A stretch of DNA of 64,000 nt. Source: Zonotrichia leucophrys gambelii (lineage: Eukaryota > Chordata > Aves > Passeriformes > Passerellidae). The stretch is from the NCBI RefSeq assembly GCF_028769735.1, contig NC_088169.1:46529229-46593228 (forward strand), in the 5' to 3' direction. The notes under the pieces are model-generated. The model searched no databases and was not told where the DNA came from. It saw only the letters and a program-made list of their open reading frames with translations. Positions 1-10,399 of this stretch are shown here, in pieces. Every line of letters starts with the position of its first letter. Positions within the stretch are counted from its first letter, which is position 1. Made by a program: the position numbers and the translations under genes.

Positions 1-1654
1 ATGAGGTGTTGATCTACTAACAATAGCCACAATAATGCCCCAAACTTTAAGTGTGAAAAGTCTCTTTTTTTGTCTTTTATTTTTGCCATCTAGTTTCTGT
101 ATGACCCTATGCCATTCCATTTATGAGTTTTTAATGAAGCAAAAAAATAGTAGATATTTTAAAAAGTTTATGGCAAAGGAGCAATAGTTCCTTTTTTTAG
201 AGAGATGCCTACTATGCTCCTTCTGCAACACAGACTAAAGACTCTCATTTTATATTTCACTGTCGGTCTTTCAAATGCATCATTCACTACTTGAATTGAG
301 CTGTTTTCATTTAACCCTCTGACCACCAGACTTCCTCTCTGGCTCTGTGAAGCATAACTCTGAACTTTATCTGCGGAATTACATTCTGTATTATGTGATT
401 TGAACACTTTTGCTGTCAGGGTTGTTGCACATTCCTTTTATAGCAAAAGAGAATAATTTAGACTTTATGATGGATAGGATTTAACGTAAGTGCAGAAAAA
501 CGTTTCAGACCCATCTGTTTCCAAAGAATTTAAATTGTCACTTAAAAAAAAAAAATTGCAATACTAACACCTGCCATGATGTTCCCAGATATGATAGTGA
601 ACTCCATGGGTTATGGACAAGAAAGCACTACATGTAAGTAGACCTATATCTAAATTTAAGGAGAATTAACATGTAAATATGACAGCTAAAAAAAATATTA
701 TGAATATTTTGCTAGTGCTAATTGAAGTTTATTTTCTTTTAGCACAAATGTTTAGATTTTAAAAAAACCTAAGGAAATAAAAATATAAATTTTTGAATAT
801 AAAAAAAAGTGTTCTATCTTTGCAAACATTTTTAACAATTCAATTCTCATCACACCAAATGTGAGTGGGACTAAATTTCAGTGGCTTCATTAAAATATTT
901 TTAGTTAAATAATATCCATACTATAACTTATTTTTACTACCTAATTTTATTTTTTTAATGTTGGGAACTGTCAAGTACTTTCTGAAAGCATTTTGCAGAC
1001 ATATGGTGCAGCATGCTTGTACCATTGAATGCCATCTGCTGTCTAGGCTTAAATGTACACTAATTTTACTTTTAATTCGTAATGAACATGAAGAATGAAT
1101 GTGACCCATGTACTGCAATTTGGCTAAGTCATTGGCAGGTGTACTTTTAAGGCATAAAACATATTTGTAATTATAAAATGGCTACTTACAAGTTCCCAGG
1201 TGGGTAAGTAGCTATTAGTAACAAATAATTGCATGCCAGCCCTTTATGTTCCCAACCACTGCACTGGGACAAAAATGAGAAAGATGAAAGTATGAGGCAT
1301 TCCCTTACTAACAAGCATATGGAAGTTGTACAATCTGCATTGCCAAATTTAAACCTATGAAAGGTTTTAAAACATTTGTTTAACATGTAAATGGAGATCA
1401 TAGCTGGGAACATAAAGGATGTGTAAGAAAAATTAATGTGTGCACATGCTCTAATTTATCATCCTTTACACCACAAGATGAAAAATTATCCAGAACAAGT
1501 CATGCTGACAGTTTTGACCCTCATCCAGGAAAAAGCTTAATGCTATAGTAAATGCATCAATTGTGAATGATTCATCAGGAATATGATGGAGAATCCCAAT
1601 GGTGAATTGTGTTAAGATGTATTGTCGTGTCTTCACTGAAAACAGTGACAGACC
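1..1654. other. AT-rich non-coding stretch, no gene seen
   Basis: This stretch is rich in A and T homopolymers and short AT repeats. The open frames in it are all under 100 codons, have no recognisable domain and lack splice context, so I treat them as chance. The part from about 1466 to 1650 lies directly upstream of a CR1 copy but does not resemble CR1. Confidence 0.6.
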
Positions 1655-2040
1655 AAACCTTCTGTGGAGGAGCTGAGAGACCTGGGGTTGTTTATTCTGG
1701 AGAAAATGGAAACTCAAGGTGTAGTTTATCACTCTGCAACTATATGAAAGGAAACTGTATCAAGGTGGGGCTCCTCCTCTTCTCTGTGGTGACATAATGG
1801 GACAAGATGGAACAGCCTCAAGTTGCAACAGGAGAGGTTTGGATTAGATATTAGGAAAAAAGCATTCTTCACCAAAAGAGCTTTCAAGTACTGGAACAGG
1901 CTGTGCAGGGAACTGGTGGAAAATGGGAAAGGAGTGTAGATGTGGCACTCTAGGGATGTGGTTTAGTGGTGGACTTTGTAGCATGAGGTTTAAAGTTGAA
2001 TTGTTCTTAAAGAAATTTCTGAGCCCAAATGATTGATTAA
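1655..2040 (+). mobile_element. CR1 LINE, 5'-truncated 3' end
   Basis: The stretch follows the avian CR1 3' region in order: an AGCTGAGAGACCTGGGG block near 1671, an ACTGGAACAGG block near 1890, and a degraded ATGATTGATT tail at about 2029-2038 followed by A-rich sequence. Only the very end of ORF2 and the 3' untranslated region remain, which is the usual outcome of 5' truncation during reverse transcription. It carries many substitutions and small indels, so it is not recent. The left edge is approximate, because the preceding 190 bases do not look like CR1. Confidence 0.85.
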
Positions 2041-2539
2041 AAAATAACAATAAAAAATAACAATAGAAAAAATCCCCCAAAATGAACTGCAAAAAAAAAA
2101 AAAAACTTAGAATGTTTAACGTCATGGCCATGCCTTGCTAAATTGCAATGTACATAATAAGGAAGAAATACTGCTATTCATGTAACTAATGGAACCTGCA
2201 TAGAAATAGAAGTTTTCTGGTTTTAATGTCTTGAATGAATATTGCTTTTATTCCTCTTTTCATTGAAAATTAGAATAATATAGTCATACTGTTTTTCTTG
2301 TTATTCTGGCTGGCTTTCTGCTTTCTCCTGGTAATTTATTCAGTCATTAGTGGCTGTGAAATTTAACAGAAAGATATAACTTTTGAGGCTGTGTTTATGT
2401 TGTTTTTCTTAGGAGAAAATCCCATGTCTTGGAAATTATCCATTTTACATTGTGGCCTCATGGTTTGTTGTATGCTTCACTCACGGCACCCTCTCATATC
2501 AGAAGCTTATTAAGGGGGAGAGAAAAAACTGGGCAGTGC
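2041..2539. other. AT-rich non-coding stretch
   Basis: It begins with an A-rich tract (about 2039-2105) directly behind the CR1 tail. The rest is AT-rich sequence with no recognisable element. Confidence 0.5.
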
Positions 2540-2764
2540 ACTGGCATGTTGATACTTAACTGCTGATGTGCAGCATCTGTAACTCTCCTTACATATGTTA
2601 TCACAGATGTTCTACCAACGTCGCTGAAGGGCAGCAGATAATCTCTTGGAGACATCTGGAACCACCCCTTATGGACATGCAGAAAGGTTCTGATGTCTTC
2701 TCACTGAAGACACCTCTGCTGCAGTCCAGCTGCTGCCAAAACCTTGCCACTTAAACCTAATACA
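2540..2764 (-). mobile_element. Partial avian ERV LTR (5' part of the LTR)
   Basis: Read on the minus strand from 2764, it starts TGTATTAGGTTTAAGTGGCA and continues into a GGCAAGGTTTTGG block. About 150 bases further on comes CATCTGTGATAACATATGTAAG, the position of the TATA-like region in this LTR family. The same landmarks occur in the LTRs at 12297-13039 and 47345-48318 and in the fragment at 41335, all on the plus strand. The downstream U3/R/U5 part is missing, so this is a broken LTR. Family identity is from memory of chicken and songbird LTRs; the exact subfamily is unknown. Confidence 0.65.
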
Positions 2765-3128
2765 ACAATATTGTTACCTTACATGTGAATGCTCTGCAGA
2801 TTCACACATCTAGTCTGGGTGGGGATGCTCTTATTCTCTGCCTGCTCTGCAAAGCTATGCTATTGTCAGAATATCTGTGTGTGTCCTGTGTGCAGTTAAA
2901 ATTAAATTCTTCCATTTCCATTATAAGCAGTTTCAGTGGTGAAAAATGCATCAGGCATCAGGCATCATCATCCAGATCTCTTCTCTTCTCCAACTTTTTA
3001 CAATAGATATGTGTAACGCTTCTCATGTATGATTCACAGTGAATAGAGCTTACATATGCACCTTACCATTGAGCAATTATCATCCATCACAGACAGAAAA
3101 CAACAGTAACAATGACAGCAACTATTAC
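2765..3128. other. Non-coding stretch, nothing recognised
   Basis: It lies between the LTR fragment and a trinucleotide repeat and has no repeat signature I recognise. A short GCATCAGGCATCAGGCATCA duplication sits near 2948. Confidence 0.4.
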
Positions 3129-3168
3129 TGTTGTTGTTGTTGTTGTTATTATTATTGTTATTATTATA
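3129..3168. repeat. TTG/TTA trinucleotide microsatellite
   Basis: Six TTG-type units are followed by several TTA units with one TTG interruption. It is a compound trinucleotide repeat of about 40 bases in non-coding DNA and is likely length-polymorphic. Confidence 0.9.
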
Positions 3169-4548
3169 CTATACACCCGTATAAGCACCAATATCATTCC
3201 TTAGATGAACATAAGCCTGAGTTTAACCAGACATGGATACATTCTATTTCAGGGCTCTGTGAGAACAAAGCTGTAACCTAGAAGAATGTATAAGCTGGCC
3301 CATTTGGACATCTGTGGTTGAGGTTCTCTTGTAGCCTGCTAGGCATCTGAACACTAGCCAAGGTTACCCATCCAAACAGAAACAGTACTGTAAAAGTGAT
3401 ACCGGTGGTGCTGTGGCTAAGATATTCATATTGCCCAAAATAGGAGGATAACTTCATTGGGAGGGTTCCTGTCTAGTCCCGTAGACTGGATGCTTACTAC
3501 AGGCCAGATGGCATTGGAAGTTCTTCCTTTTGCCAAGTTTTATTTAAAAGCACTTTGTCCGCTCATAAATGTGTTTGTGCCATAATTAAACTAAAGTATG
3601 TGGGTAAACTCAGAAGCCTTAAAAAGTGCATTTCTGATTCAACTTAAAACAATTCTACAGATTCCTACAATGGTTTATGCCTCTCTTTTTCTATTATTAG
3701 TGCAAATGATTGTGTGGATTCCTGGTGAAATAAACAATTCAGGGCACCACTAGAAAACTGGTCACTGATTCTATTCTGCATATTGGCAAGCTGAGTGACA
3801 TGAAGCTCTACCTGGGTTAAATAACCACCAAAATACATATATTACTTCAATTTTATGATTGAAATAATTAATTTCCTTAAATAAAGTTGATATATATTTC
3901 ATAGAAATGGGTACTGAAGTCTAATCCTGAGCTGAGTTTTTCCTATACCAGAATAAAGGTGTTTCTGAAGCCCAAATATGAGCTGGTTTGAATTAAAAAT
4001 TATAATAAAAACATTACTGAAGTGTTTATTAAAAGTAGCTATAACTCATTTTTCAAGAGATGAAGTAGCTAAATTTGCATTTATTCAAATCTTCTAATTT
4101 ATTTTTTGTGTGTTGTAAGATTCTGAGCACTATCTAAATGAAGATTTTTTTTCCACATAAATCCAAAGATTTATGTCTTTAAATTTAGAAGCCTAATAAA
4201 TTAATAGTACTCCAAGCTCACTTTACAGTCAGAAGAAAGAAATAAAAAATTTCCAGAAGGACATGCCATATAAGATCCAAATTGCTTTCTGGAGATGCTT
4301 TACTCTTTTTATTGATTACATAAAGAGTCTTGACACTTCTGTAATGGGAAGGATGAATCTGAAATACAATAACTAGTGGTCTTCTTTAAACTGAATTAGC
4401 TGTATTTCCAGTTTTTTCTTTATTTTCTTTTTTCAATCACTACCTTGCCTTTTTTGATTACTATTTTAACCTTTCCACATTTTACAGTAACTGTGAATAT
4501 AAGTTAAGGATGGTTAGTGTCTTTTTTTGACTAAATAGATTCATTAGA
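3169..4548. other. Non-coding AT-rich stretch
   Basis: No open frame of note, no repeat family recognised and no clear splice-bounded exon. The sequence becomes strongly AT-rich between 3820 and 4550. Confidence 0.5.
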
Positions 4549-5860
4549 AATCATAGAATGGTTTTGGTTGGAAGAGATCTTAAAGATCTTCTAGTTCCAA
4601 CCCTCCACTTCCATGAGAAGGGACACTTTTCATTAGACCAGGTTGCTCTAAACCCCATGTAACACTGTTTTAAACACTTTCAGGGATGGGGCATCCATGA
4701 TTTCTCTGAGCAACCTGTGCCTTGTCTACACCTCACAATGAAGAATTTCTTCCTAATATCTAGTTCAAAACTATTCTCTTTCAATTCAAAGCTTTTCTCG
4801 CTTTTCCTGGTACTACATGTCCTTGTAAAAAGTCTCCCTCCCTCGTTCTTGTGGACTCCTTTCAGATACAGGAAGGCTGCAATTAGGGCACCTTAAAGTC
4901 TTCTCATTTCCAGGCTAAGCAATCCCGATTCTCTCAGCCTTCCCTTATAGTGAGATGCCACATCCCTTTAATCATCTTGGTGACAACCCCTCAACCTCTC
5001 CTTCTTCAGCTGATCCTTATAAATAGCCATCGAAAGGCACAGTTCAGTCATGGGATTGATTCCACCAAGTTTCAGAAAGGGCAAAAAGGTCATAACTTTC
5101 CAGCAGCAAGGTGGCTTCCAGCTCTTCCTGTTTGTCGTTCATGCTGCATGCATTGGTGTAAAAACACCTCAGCTCTGCTGTTGGCAGCACTGCCTTTCCA
5201 GAGGAACCCCTCTTTATTCCTTTAAAATAGTTCCCTGGTGTTTTGCTGTTGGCTTCTGTCACTGGATGAGTTCCTGGCTCATCTCTGCAAGACTGCAAGG
5301 ATGCTCTGTTGTGACCAGCACTTTTCAGAGCCACTGACAAAAGGCGCTCAATAGAATCTCATCCCTCTAACGTTTGCATATCATCCCACACCTTGCCAGG
5401 GACAAATCTCATATTGTCTAATTCTCCTGTCACATCTAGTTTAAAGCTCTGCCAATGATCTCTGATGGTTCTTGAGCAAAGACTTTCCCCCTTGGTGGGA
5501 AAGGCAAGTCCTGTCTGATGACAGGGTGCTTGGTGCTGCACAGATCATTCCCTTGTCAAAAAACCAAGAACTGGTGGTGACACCAGCCATGAAGCCATGT
5601 TTAATAGACTCATCCCGTCATTTTTTCTAGTATTTCTGCTCTCAGGAAGTATAAAAAAGAATAAAGCTTGTGTCCTAGAATCCCTTATCAACTGCTTCAA
5701 GGCCCTAAACTTCTTTTTGACTGCTCTTGGAGTATGTGTTGTCACTTCCTCCCTCACTCTATGCATGGAAGATCAGTCATGGGGCTGCACCAGTCTAGAA
5801 AGTTGTCTGGAGAAAGCAAATCTCAATCAAGCAAGCAAGCAAGTAAATATTGAAAAGTAA
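4549..5860 (-). mobile_element. CR1 LINE with large internal deletion
   Basis: The 3' end is at low coordinates: AATCATAGAATGG at 4549 is the reverse complement of the CR1 tail, and CR1 3' sequence continues to about 4987. It is then joined directly to the start of the ORF2 endonuclease domain (about 4988-5280) and to sequence upstream of it in the same frame, up to about 5860. Most of ORF2, including the rest of the endonuclease and all of the reverse-transcriptase core, is missing between them. Either one CR1 lost its middle, or two CR1 copies in the same orientation were fused. The far end near 5830 has a short AAGC-type tandem (CAAGCAAGCAAGCAAG). Confidence 0.8.
4988..5796 (-). pseudogene. 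CR1 ORF2 endonuclease start and upstream coding relic
   Basis: One minus-strand frame runs from about 5796 down to about 4988 and is interrupted by a few stops: near 5776, at 5545-5547, at 5359-5361 and at 5044-5046. The segment at about 5180-5047 contains CFYTNACSM, KQEELEATLLLESYDL and SETWW, the hallmark opening of the CR1 apurinic-type endonuclease, with HD then a stop in place of the usual Trp and DGY beyond. The upstream part (TPRAVKKKFRALKQLIRDSR near 5730, LDNMRFVPGKVWDDMQTLEG near 5410) keeps the same phase, so it is probably the coding region ahead of the endonuclease, but I do not recognise a domain in it. The element is dead: the stops and the missing catalytic part rule out function. 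Confidence 0.7.
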
Positions 5861-7258
5861 GTTATTTTTCTCTATTCTTTGACTTACCAATAATACACTT
5901 TTTATAGTCCTTTTGTCATAAATCTTTCTTGGAGCACAGGGCCAAAGCGGTAGGTTTCCCTCTATTTGCTTAGTATGTGAAAAGATATGGCACATCCTTC
6001 TACACATGTTTTATTGTGCACTCTATTATTTTGTATGTCTATTAAGGGTTAATGATCTCAATACCTTTTGGAGTTTTTTTCAGAGAAATTCACCATTTGT
6101 AATTCCATGGGCAAAATTTTATAATGGGCTGGACCATCTATGTATTTAGAGCATATTGAACTCTTGAAGGCCTTGAACAGATTCAGTTCTCATGGGCTTT
6201 TAAATTTGACTTTGCTGATCATGGGCTTCAACTACTATGGTAGCACTTTTCTTAAACATCACTGCCAGCCCTTGTAGTCAGCATAAAATATTATAACCAA
6301 TACCTATACAATGTTGGAGAGGTTTAGGCACTTTTAGGCTGCCTAGTCAACACACTTCCATAACATTAAAGTAGTTAGTTATCTTCAGTGTTTTTACTCT
6401 CAAATGTCACATGTGGAATAAAGTATTCTTATCTCCATTTCCAAAAAGGCCAATGTGAACATTTGTTCATTGAGAATTCAAAACCTAAATTCACCTACCT
6501 AAACATGATGGCAGTTAAAGAAAAAACATATCATGTTAGTCCACATCTGAATAGTTAGATATGGTTAAAGTACTTGGATAGAAGGCATCCTGAAATCTGG
6601 AATGATTCAGACTCACATTTTGAAAAAGTGGATGAACCTCTGTACTAATTAATATGCTAATACAGTACTTCTCTGTTTAATTTATATCCCCATGAAAGCA
6701 AAAATCACACCTTCAGGAAGCCTGTGTCTCTGTCTTACTGGTTTCACTTAATCTTAACAAAAGCCTCCAGTGCCTACTCCATTATCTGTTGGAGTCCCTC
6801 ATATTAATTAATTTTGTTAATTTATTGTATGAAATCAATTAAGTTGCAGTTTTTATTATGCTATGATGAAAAATCATGAATATTTATCATATATATGATA
6901 AAAAGTTTTGGACAGCAGAAACAAGGAAGCCCAAAATAGAGGACTGTTGGATAAGATTCAGAAAAATCTTTGCAACAATGTAGATGTGGAGGAGAATTAA
7001 ATATGAGAATCAGAAAGGAGTTTTGAGAGGAAAATAAAAGTAAATTAATGAGAATATTGAATATGAGAACTGAAAGCTAAGAAAAGAAGGGGGAAGGAAA
7101 TTATTGAGAAAAAAAAATTCTTATATAATAGAGAAAATGTAAAAGAAGGAAAAAATTGCTAAAACCTAGGCAGTTCTTGACAACATACACAGGGTTTTTG
7201 TGGGTTTTTTTTATGTGACAATGGCACCACAGATTTGGCAAGAAATAACTTAAAGGTT
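5861..7258. other. AT-rich non-coding stretch
   Basis: No repeat family or exon recognised. It includes a perfect 20-base AT-rich palindrome at 6883-6902 (TTTATCATAT and its mirror) and purine-rich sequence around 6960-7170. Confidence 0.5.
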
Positions 7259-7740
7259 ATCACAGAGTCACAGAGTTGTTAAGTTTGGAAGGAATCTCTG
7301 GAAGTCATCTTTTCTGACTCCATGCTCCAGCAGGTATACCTAGAGCAGGTTGCCCATCACCAGTTGCAAACTTGCTGATATGCTCTTCCCTATTTTCCAC
7401 ATCAATAGTAAAGCTGTTAAACAGCACTGGACCCAGTATTCAACCCTGGGATACACACCTGCTTACTGGCCTTTCAAGTAGGCATTGTTCTACCGTTCTG
7501 CTCTTGTCCCACCTTCTAGTCAGTTTACAATCTACCTGCTAATCTGGCCCATACAACAGTTTGTCTCTGAGAATCTTATGAGAGGCAGAGGCAAAGGCTT
7601 CACTGAAATCCAGGTAGACAGTAATGACTGCTTTCCCCTAATCAACCTTGCCAGTCATTTTACTGTAGAAAGTGGTCATGTTTTCCCATTCATGAAGCCA
7701 CGTTGACTATTCTTGTTGATCTTTGTTTCTTTAATACTTT
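7259..7740 (-). mobile_element. CR1 LINE, 3' end fused to reverse-transcriptase core
   Basis: The 3' end is at 7259 (ATCACAGAGTCACAGAG, the reverse complement of a CR1 tail with CTGTGA repeats). CR1 3' sequence runs to about 7362 (CTAGAGCAGGTTGCCCATCACC). The next bases already belong to the middle of ORF2, around the catalytic part of the reverse transcriptase. The C-terminal third of ORF2 is therefore absent, so this is an internal deletion rather than simple 5' truncation. It ends near 7740. Confidence 0.75.
7370..7738 (-). pseudogene. CR1 reverse-transcriptase core relic
   Basis: Read on the minus strand from about 7738, the translation recalls the CR1 RT finger/palm region: NSQRGFMNGKTC near the start (family: DSQHGF-KGKSC), then a stretch matching the DF-KAFD palm motif region, and lower down the sequence around the conserved P-QGS and LF-N-F blocks (about 7420-7440). 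Several frameshifts and stops break it. Without the C-terminal thumb it cannot be functional. Confidence 0.6.
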
Positions 7741-8272
7741 TGTTCATGTCATTCTTTGTTATCACTATCTTTGTGGCAATGTAAAAGAAGAAATTTCTTC
7801 AGTGTTTGAGTTGTTATTACCTTCATGACATTTAAATCTTTGCTATATGCTATGTTATCAGTGATGGGATATGATAAAGTGATTATGGAGTTTTATCAAT
7901 AATATTCCAAAATACTTTATTTTGAAAAGTTTAGCCAGTCCAATAATTTGTTTGTAGGTTCTGTTTCATTTTTCAGAAATTAAAAATGAGTTGTGGGGAT
8001 ATCCCTTATCTGTAAAATGGTACAGATTTTATGGAAAAGTGTTTTTTACAGTGGATGTAAGCAGACTTTTTTTGACTTTTGTAGTTTGACTTTTATAGTT
8101 TTTCTATATTTAACAATGGCAAACATTATGCAAGACAACTTCATAGTTTTGTTTGTGATTGCAGGAAAAAAAACATTCCACTAATCTCTTTGGCTCCTAT
8201 ACCTTTGTTTGATCAAGTGCGGGAATTCCACTTGAAATAGTCACTTTAACAAATAGTAAATGAAGCCTTTGG
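7741..8272. other. AT-rich non-coding stretch
   Basis: Nothing recognised between two CR1 copies. A 63-codon open frame at 7993-8184 (+) has no domain and is AT-driven. Confidence 0.5.
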
Positions 8273-8374
8273 ATCACAGAATATTCTGAGTTGGAAGGGA
8301 CCTGTGAGGATCATTGGACCAAAATCTTCACACCTCACAGGGCAACATAACAGTTAAACTGTGTGTCCTGAGAA

Positions 8375-8571
8375 GGAGCAGAAAGATGATCAAATGACTG
8401 GAGAACCTCTCCTATGAAGATATGAGAGAGTTAGGACTATATAGTCTGAAGAAGAGAAGGGTCCAGGGAAACTTAATAGCAGTTTATGTGGGGGAGGTGT
8501 GTGGGTTGGATATTGTGCCTAGATGATCTTTAAGGTCCCTACCAACACAAACAATTCTACAATTCTATGAG
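8375..8571 (+). mobile_element. CR1 LINE inserted inside the older CR1
   Basis: It is in the opposite orientation to its host. It opens with a GCAGAAAGATGATCAAATGACT block and CTCTCCTATGAAGATATGAG, and closes with GATGATCTTTAAGGTCCCT and a tail ending AATTCTATGAG. Host sequence continues on both sides, with a similar 7-base block at each junction (CTGAGAA at 8368-8374, CTAAGAG at 8572-8578), consistent with a decayed target-site duplication. The insert has also lost several hundred bases internally, near 8485-8505. Confidence 0.75.
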
Positions 8572-8752
8572 CTAAGAGCATTGTTCAAATTCTTCTTGAG
8601 CACAAACAGGATTGGGGTCATGACCACTTTCCTGGGAAGCTTGTTCTAGCACTTGGCCACCCTCTCAATGGTGTTCCCAGACAGAGCCATAAGCCATTCC
8701 CTAAAATCCTTTCACTGGACATGAGAGAGAGAGGGAAAAAAAAACCCAAAAA

Positions 8753-9080
8753 CCAAACATATCCACTGTCTTCCCTTCAATCACAAGATGGATAAACTTA
8801 TCATAAAAGGACAATAAGTTAATAAGGCATGATTTTCACTTCATGAACCAGTGTTGTCTTTGATCAATGGCTGCATTGTCTTAAAGTGCTTTTCAATAAC
8901 TCCCAGAAAAATTCTGTTCATAATTTTACCAAGCACAGAATTGAATCTAAAAGTCCTATAATTATCAGGGTCTTCTTTCTTGCCCTTGAAAACCATTTGC
9001 TGGATTTCATTTGAGTGGGATCCCTCCAGATTGCCAACACAATACCTCCAATTCCAGAATCTCCTATATGTTTTGTAGGT
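8753..9080 (-). pseudogene. CR1 reverse-transcriptase N-terminal relic
   Basis: On the minus strand the translation near 8995-8960 gives KKTLIII-like sequence at the place of the family's KKG-KEDPGNYRP motif, shifted in frame. Further on, CLINLLSFYDKFIHLVIEGK (about 8845-8786) matches the CR1 block CL-NL-AFYD-V---VDEG. Frameshifts and substitutions are numerous. The stretch belongs to the host CR1 at 8273-9080. Confidence 0.6.
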
Positions 9081-9829
9081 GCACGCGGTAGATGTCCAAA
9101 GACAGCAAAATGTAGTTCAACCACTTGCTCATCATCTCAGAATTCTGGATACTCCTCAATCTGTTTTACCTTTTTCTTCAATCTGGGCACATTTCTCAGT
9201 CATTCTTTCTGCTGCTCTCAGACATGGGGGGAAACCTCAGGCACACTCTGCAGACAGGAACTTGGATAGCTGCTTCCCTTGGGAGCTGTGTTTGGGTAGC
9301 TGCTCTGGTGCTAGAACTGAGGAGATGCAGAAGACATGACATTCTGATGTGTGTTCACAGTGACTAAAGCTTCCTTGGGGAGAGTAGGGCTGGGGGCAAG
9401 ACTCTGGGGTCAGGAAATCTGGTTGGTGAGGACACCCAGACTCCCAGCATCTTTAGTGTTCCTCAGCAGACTCTCATCCTTGCTGCTGCCTGGTCTCTCC
9501 ATTGACACAGCCCGAGAGGTTCAGAAACCCCCTCAGACAGTCCCCTCTAAGATACATCATAAGCCTCACATGCAACAGCACATGGCAACTGCTGTTGCTA
9601 ATCTGGGCATCCCATGGTTTGGCCTGTGATACAGGCATGATGTTTGACTTCCTAAAGAGTCTATCATCAGGATTTGTGCATCTCCTCATGATGAGGCTGC
9701 ACCAGAGGATACTATTAGTAGGTAATGGAAAAAATAAACCAAACCAAATAAAGCATAAACCCCACCAACCTACCAAACAAACATATCACAAGAAGACTTT
9801 TTTTAATGGCCTGGCAGTTACGACATTTT
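9081..9829. other. Unidentified, moderately GC-rich stretch between CR1 and LTR
   Basis: This region is clearly less AT-rich than its surroundings and has overlapping open frames of 80-139 codons on both strands (for example 9502-9921 + and 9474-9776 -). None shows a domain I recognise, and the 139-codon frame runs into the LTR at 9830. It could be a degraded ERV internal region belonging to that LTR, further CR1 5' sequence, or unique DNA. Confidence 0.4.
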
Positions 9830-10399
9830 CACGGTTTAGCCCCAAACAACAGCCAAGCCTCATGGACCCACTTGCTGCCTCCACCAGCAACAGGACGGAG
9901 GAGAAAATAAAGGAAGAGTAAAAGATAATTTGTGGGTTGAGATAAAGAGAATTTAGTAGGAAAAGCAAAAGCCTCACACACAAGCAAAGCAAAACAAGCA
10001 ATTATTTCACTGCTTCCCATGGGCAGGCAGGCATTCAGCTATCTCCAGGACAACAAGGCCCCAAGACACATAATAGTGACTTTGGAAGATAAACAGCATT
10101 TCTCCTCCTCCTTTGCCCCAGCTTTAAATATTGAGCATGATGTCATAGGGTCTGGAATACCCCTGTGTCCATTTGAGTCACTGTCCTGGCTGTGACTCTG
10201 CCCAACCTCCCATGGATCCCCATATTCTTTGCCAGCATATCAGTATGAAAACCAGAAAAGGTCTTGGCTCTATTTAAGCTCTGCTTAGCAATAAAAAAAA
10301 ATCAATATCTTTACATTATCATCCCTGTGTTCAGCACATAACAAAACACAGTCCCATATAGCCACTGTGAAAAAAATAACTCTACCTCAAACAAGCACA
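9830..10399 (-). mobile_element. Solo ERV LTR, same family as 20613-21180
   Basis: In plus orientation it begins CGGTTTAGCCCC at about 9832 and ends near CAAGCACA at 10399, matching the LTR at 20613-21180 base-block by base-block: the CTGCTTCCCATGGGCAGGCAGG block (10011-10032), GAGCATGATGTCAT (10133-10146) and GCTCTGCTTAGCAATA. On the minus strand this reads U3 to U5 with a CRE-like TGACATCA site just upstream of a TATTTAAA box (10123-10130). I see no matching internal ERV sequence on either side, so it is probably a solo LTR. The terminal TG is mutated and I found no clear 5-base target duplication, so the edges may be off by a few bases. Confidence 0.8.

Larger units (their letters stand above)
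8273..9080 (-). mobile_element. CR1 LINE, internally deleted, interrupted by a second CR1
   Basis: The 3' end at 8273 (ATCACAGAATATTCTGAG, then GTTGGAAGGGACC) and the 3' region up to about 8374 resume after the inserted element at about 8572 (AGAGCATTGTTCAAATTCTTC) and run to about 8660. From about 8753 to 9080 the sequence is the reverse-transcriptase part of ORF2, so the intervening ORF2 portion is missing. Sequence between 8660 and 8750 (GA repeats, an A-rich tract, AACC) is not CR1-like and may be filler at the deletion junction. Confidence 0.75.

Noticed and set aside
6883..6902. Perfect 20-base AT palindrome as a regulatory site
   Set aside because: Composed mostly of TA steps; such palindromes are expected by chance in AT-rich DNA.
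9502..9921. 139-codon open frame (+)
   Set aside because: It ends inside the antisense strand of the LTR at 9830-10399, has no domain and has no supporting splice or start context.
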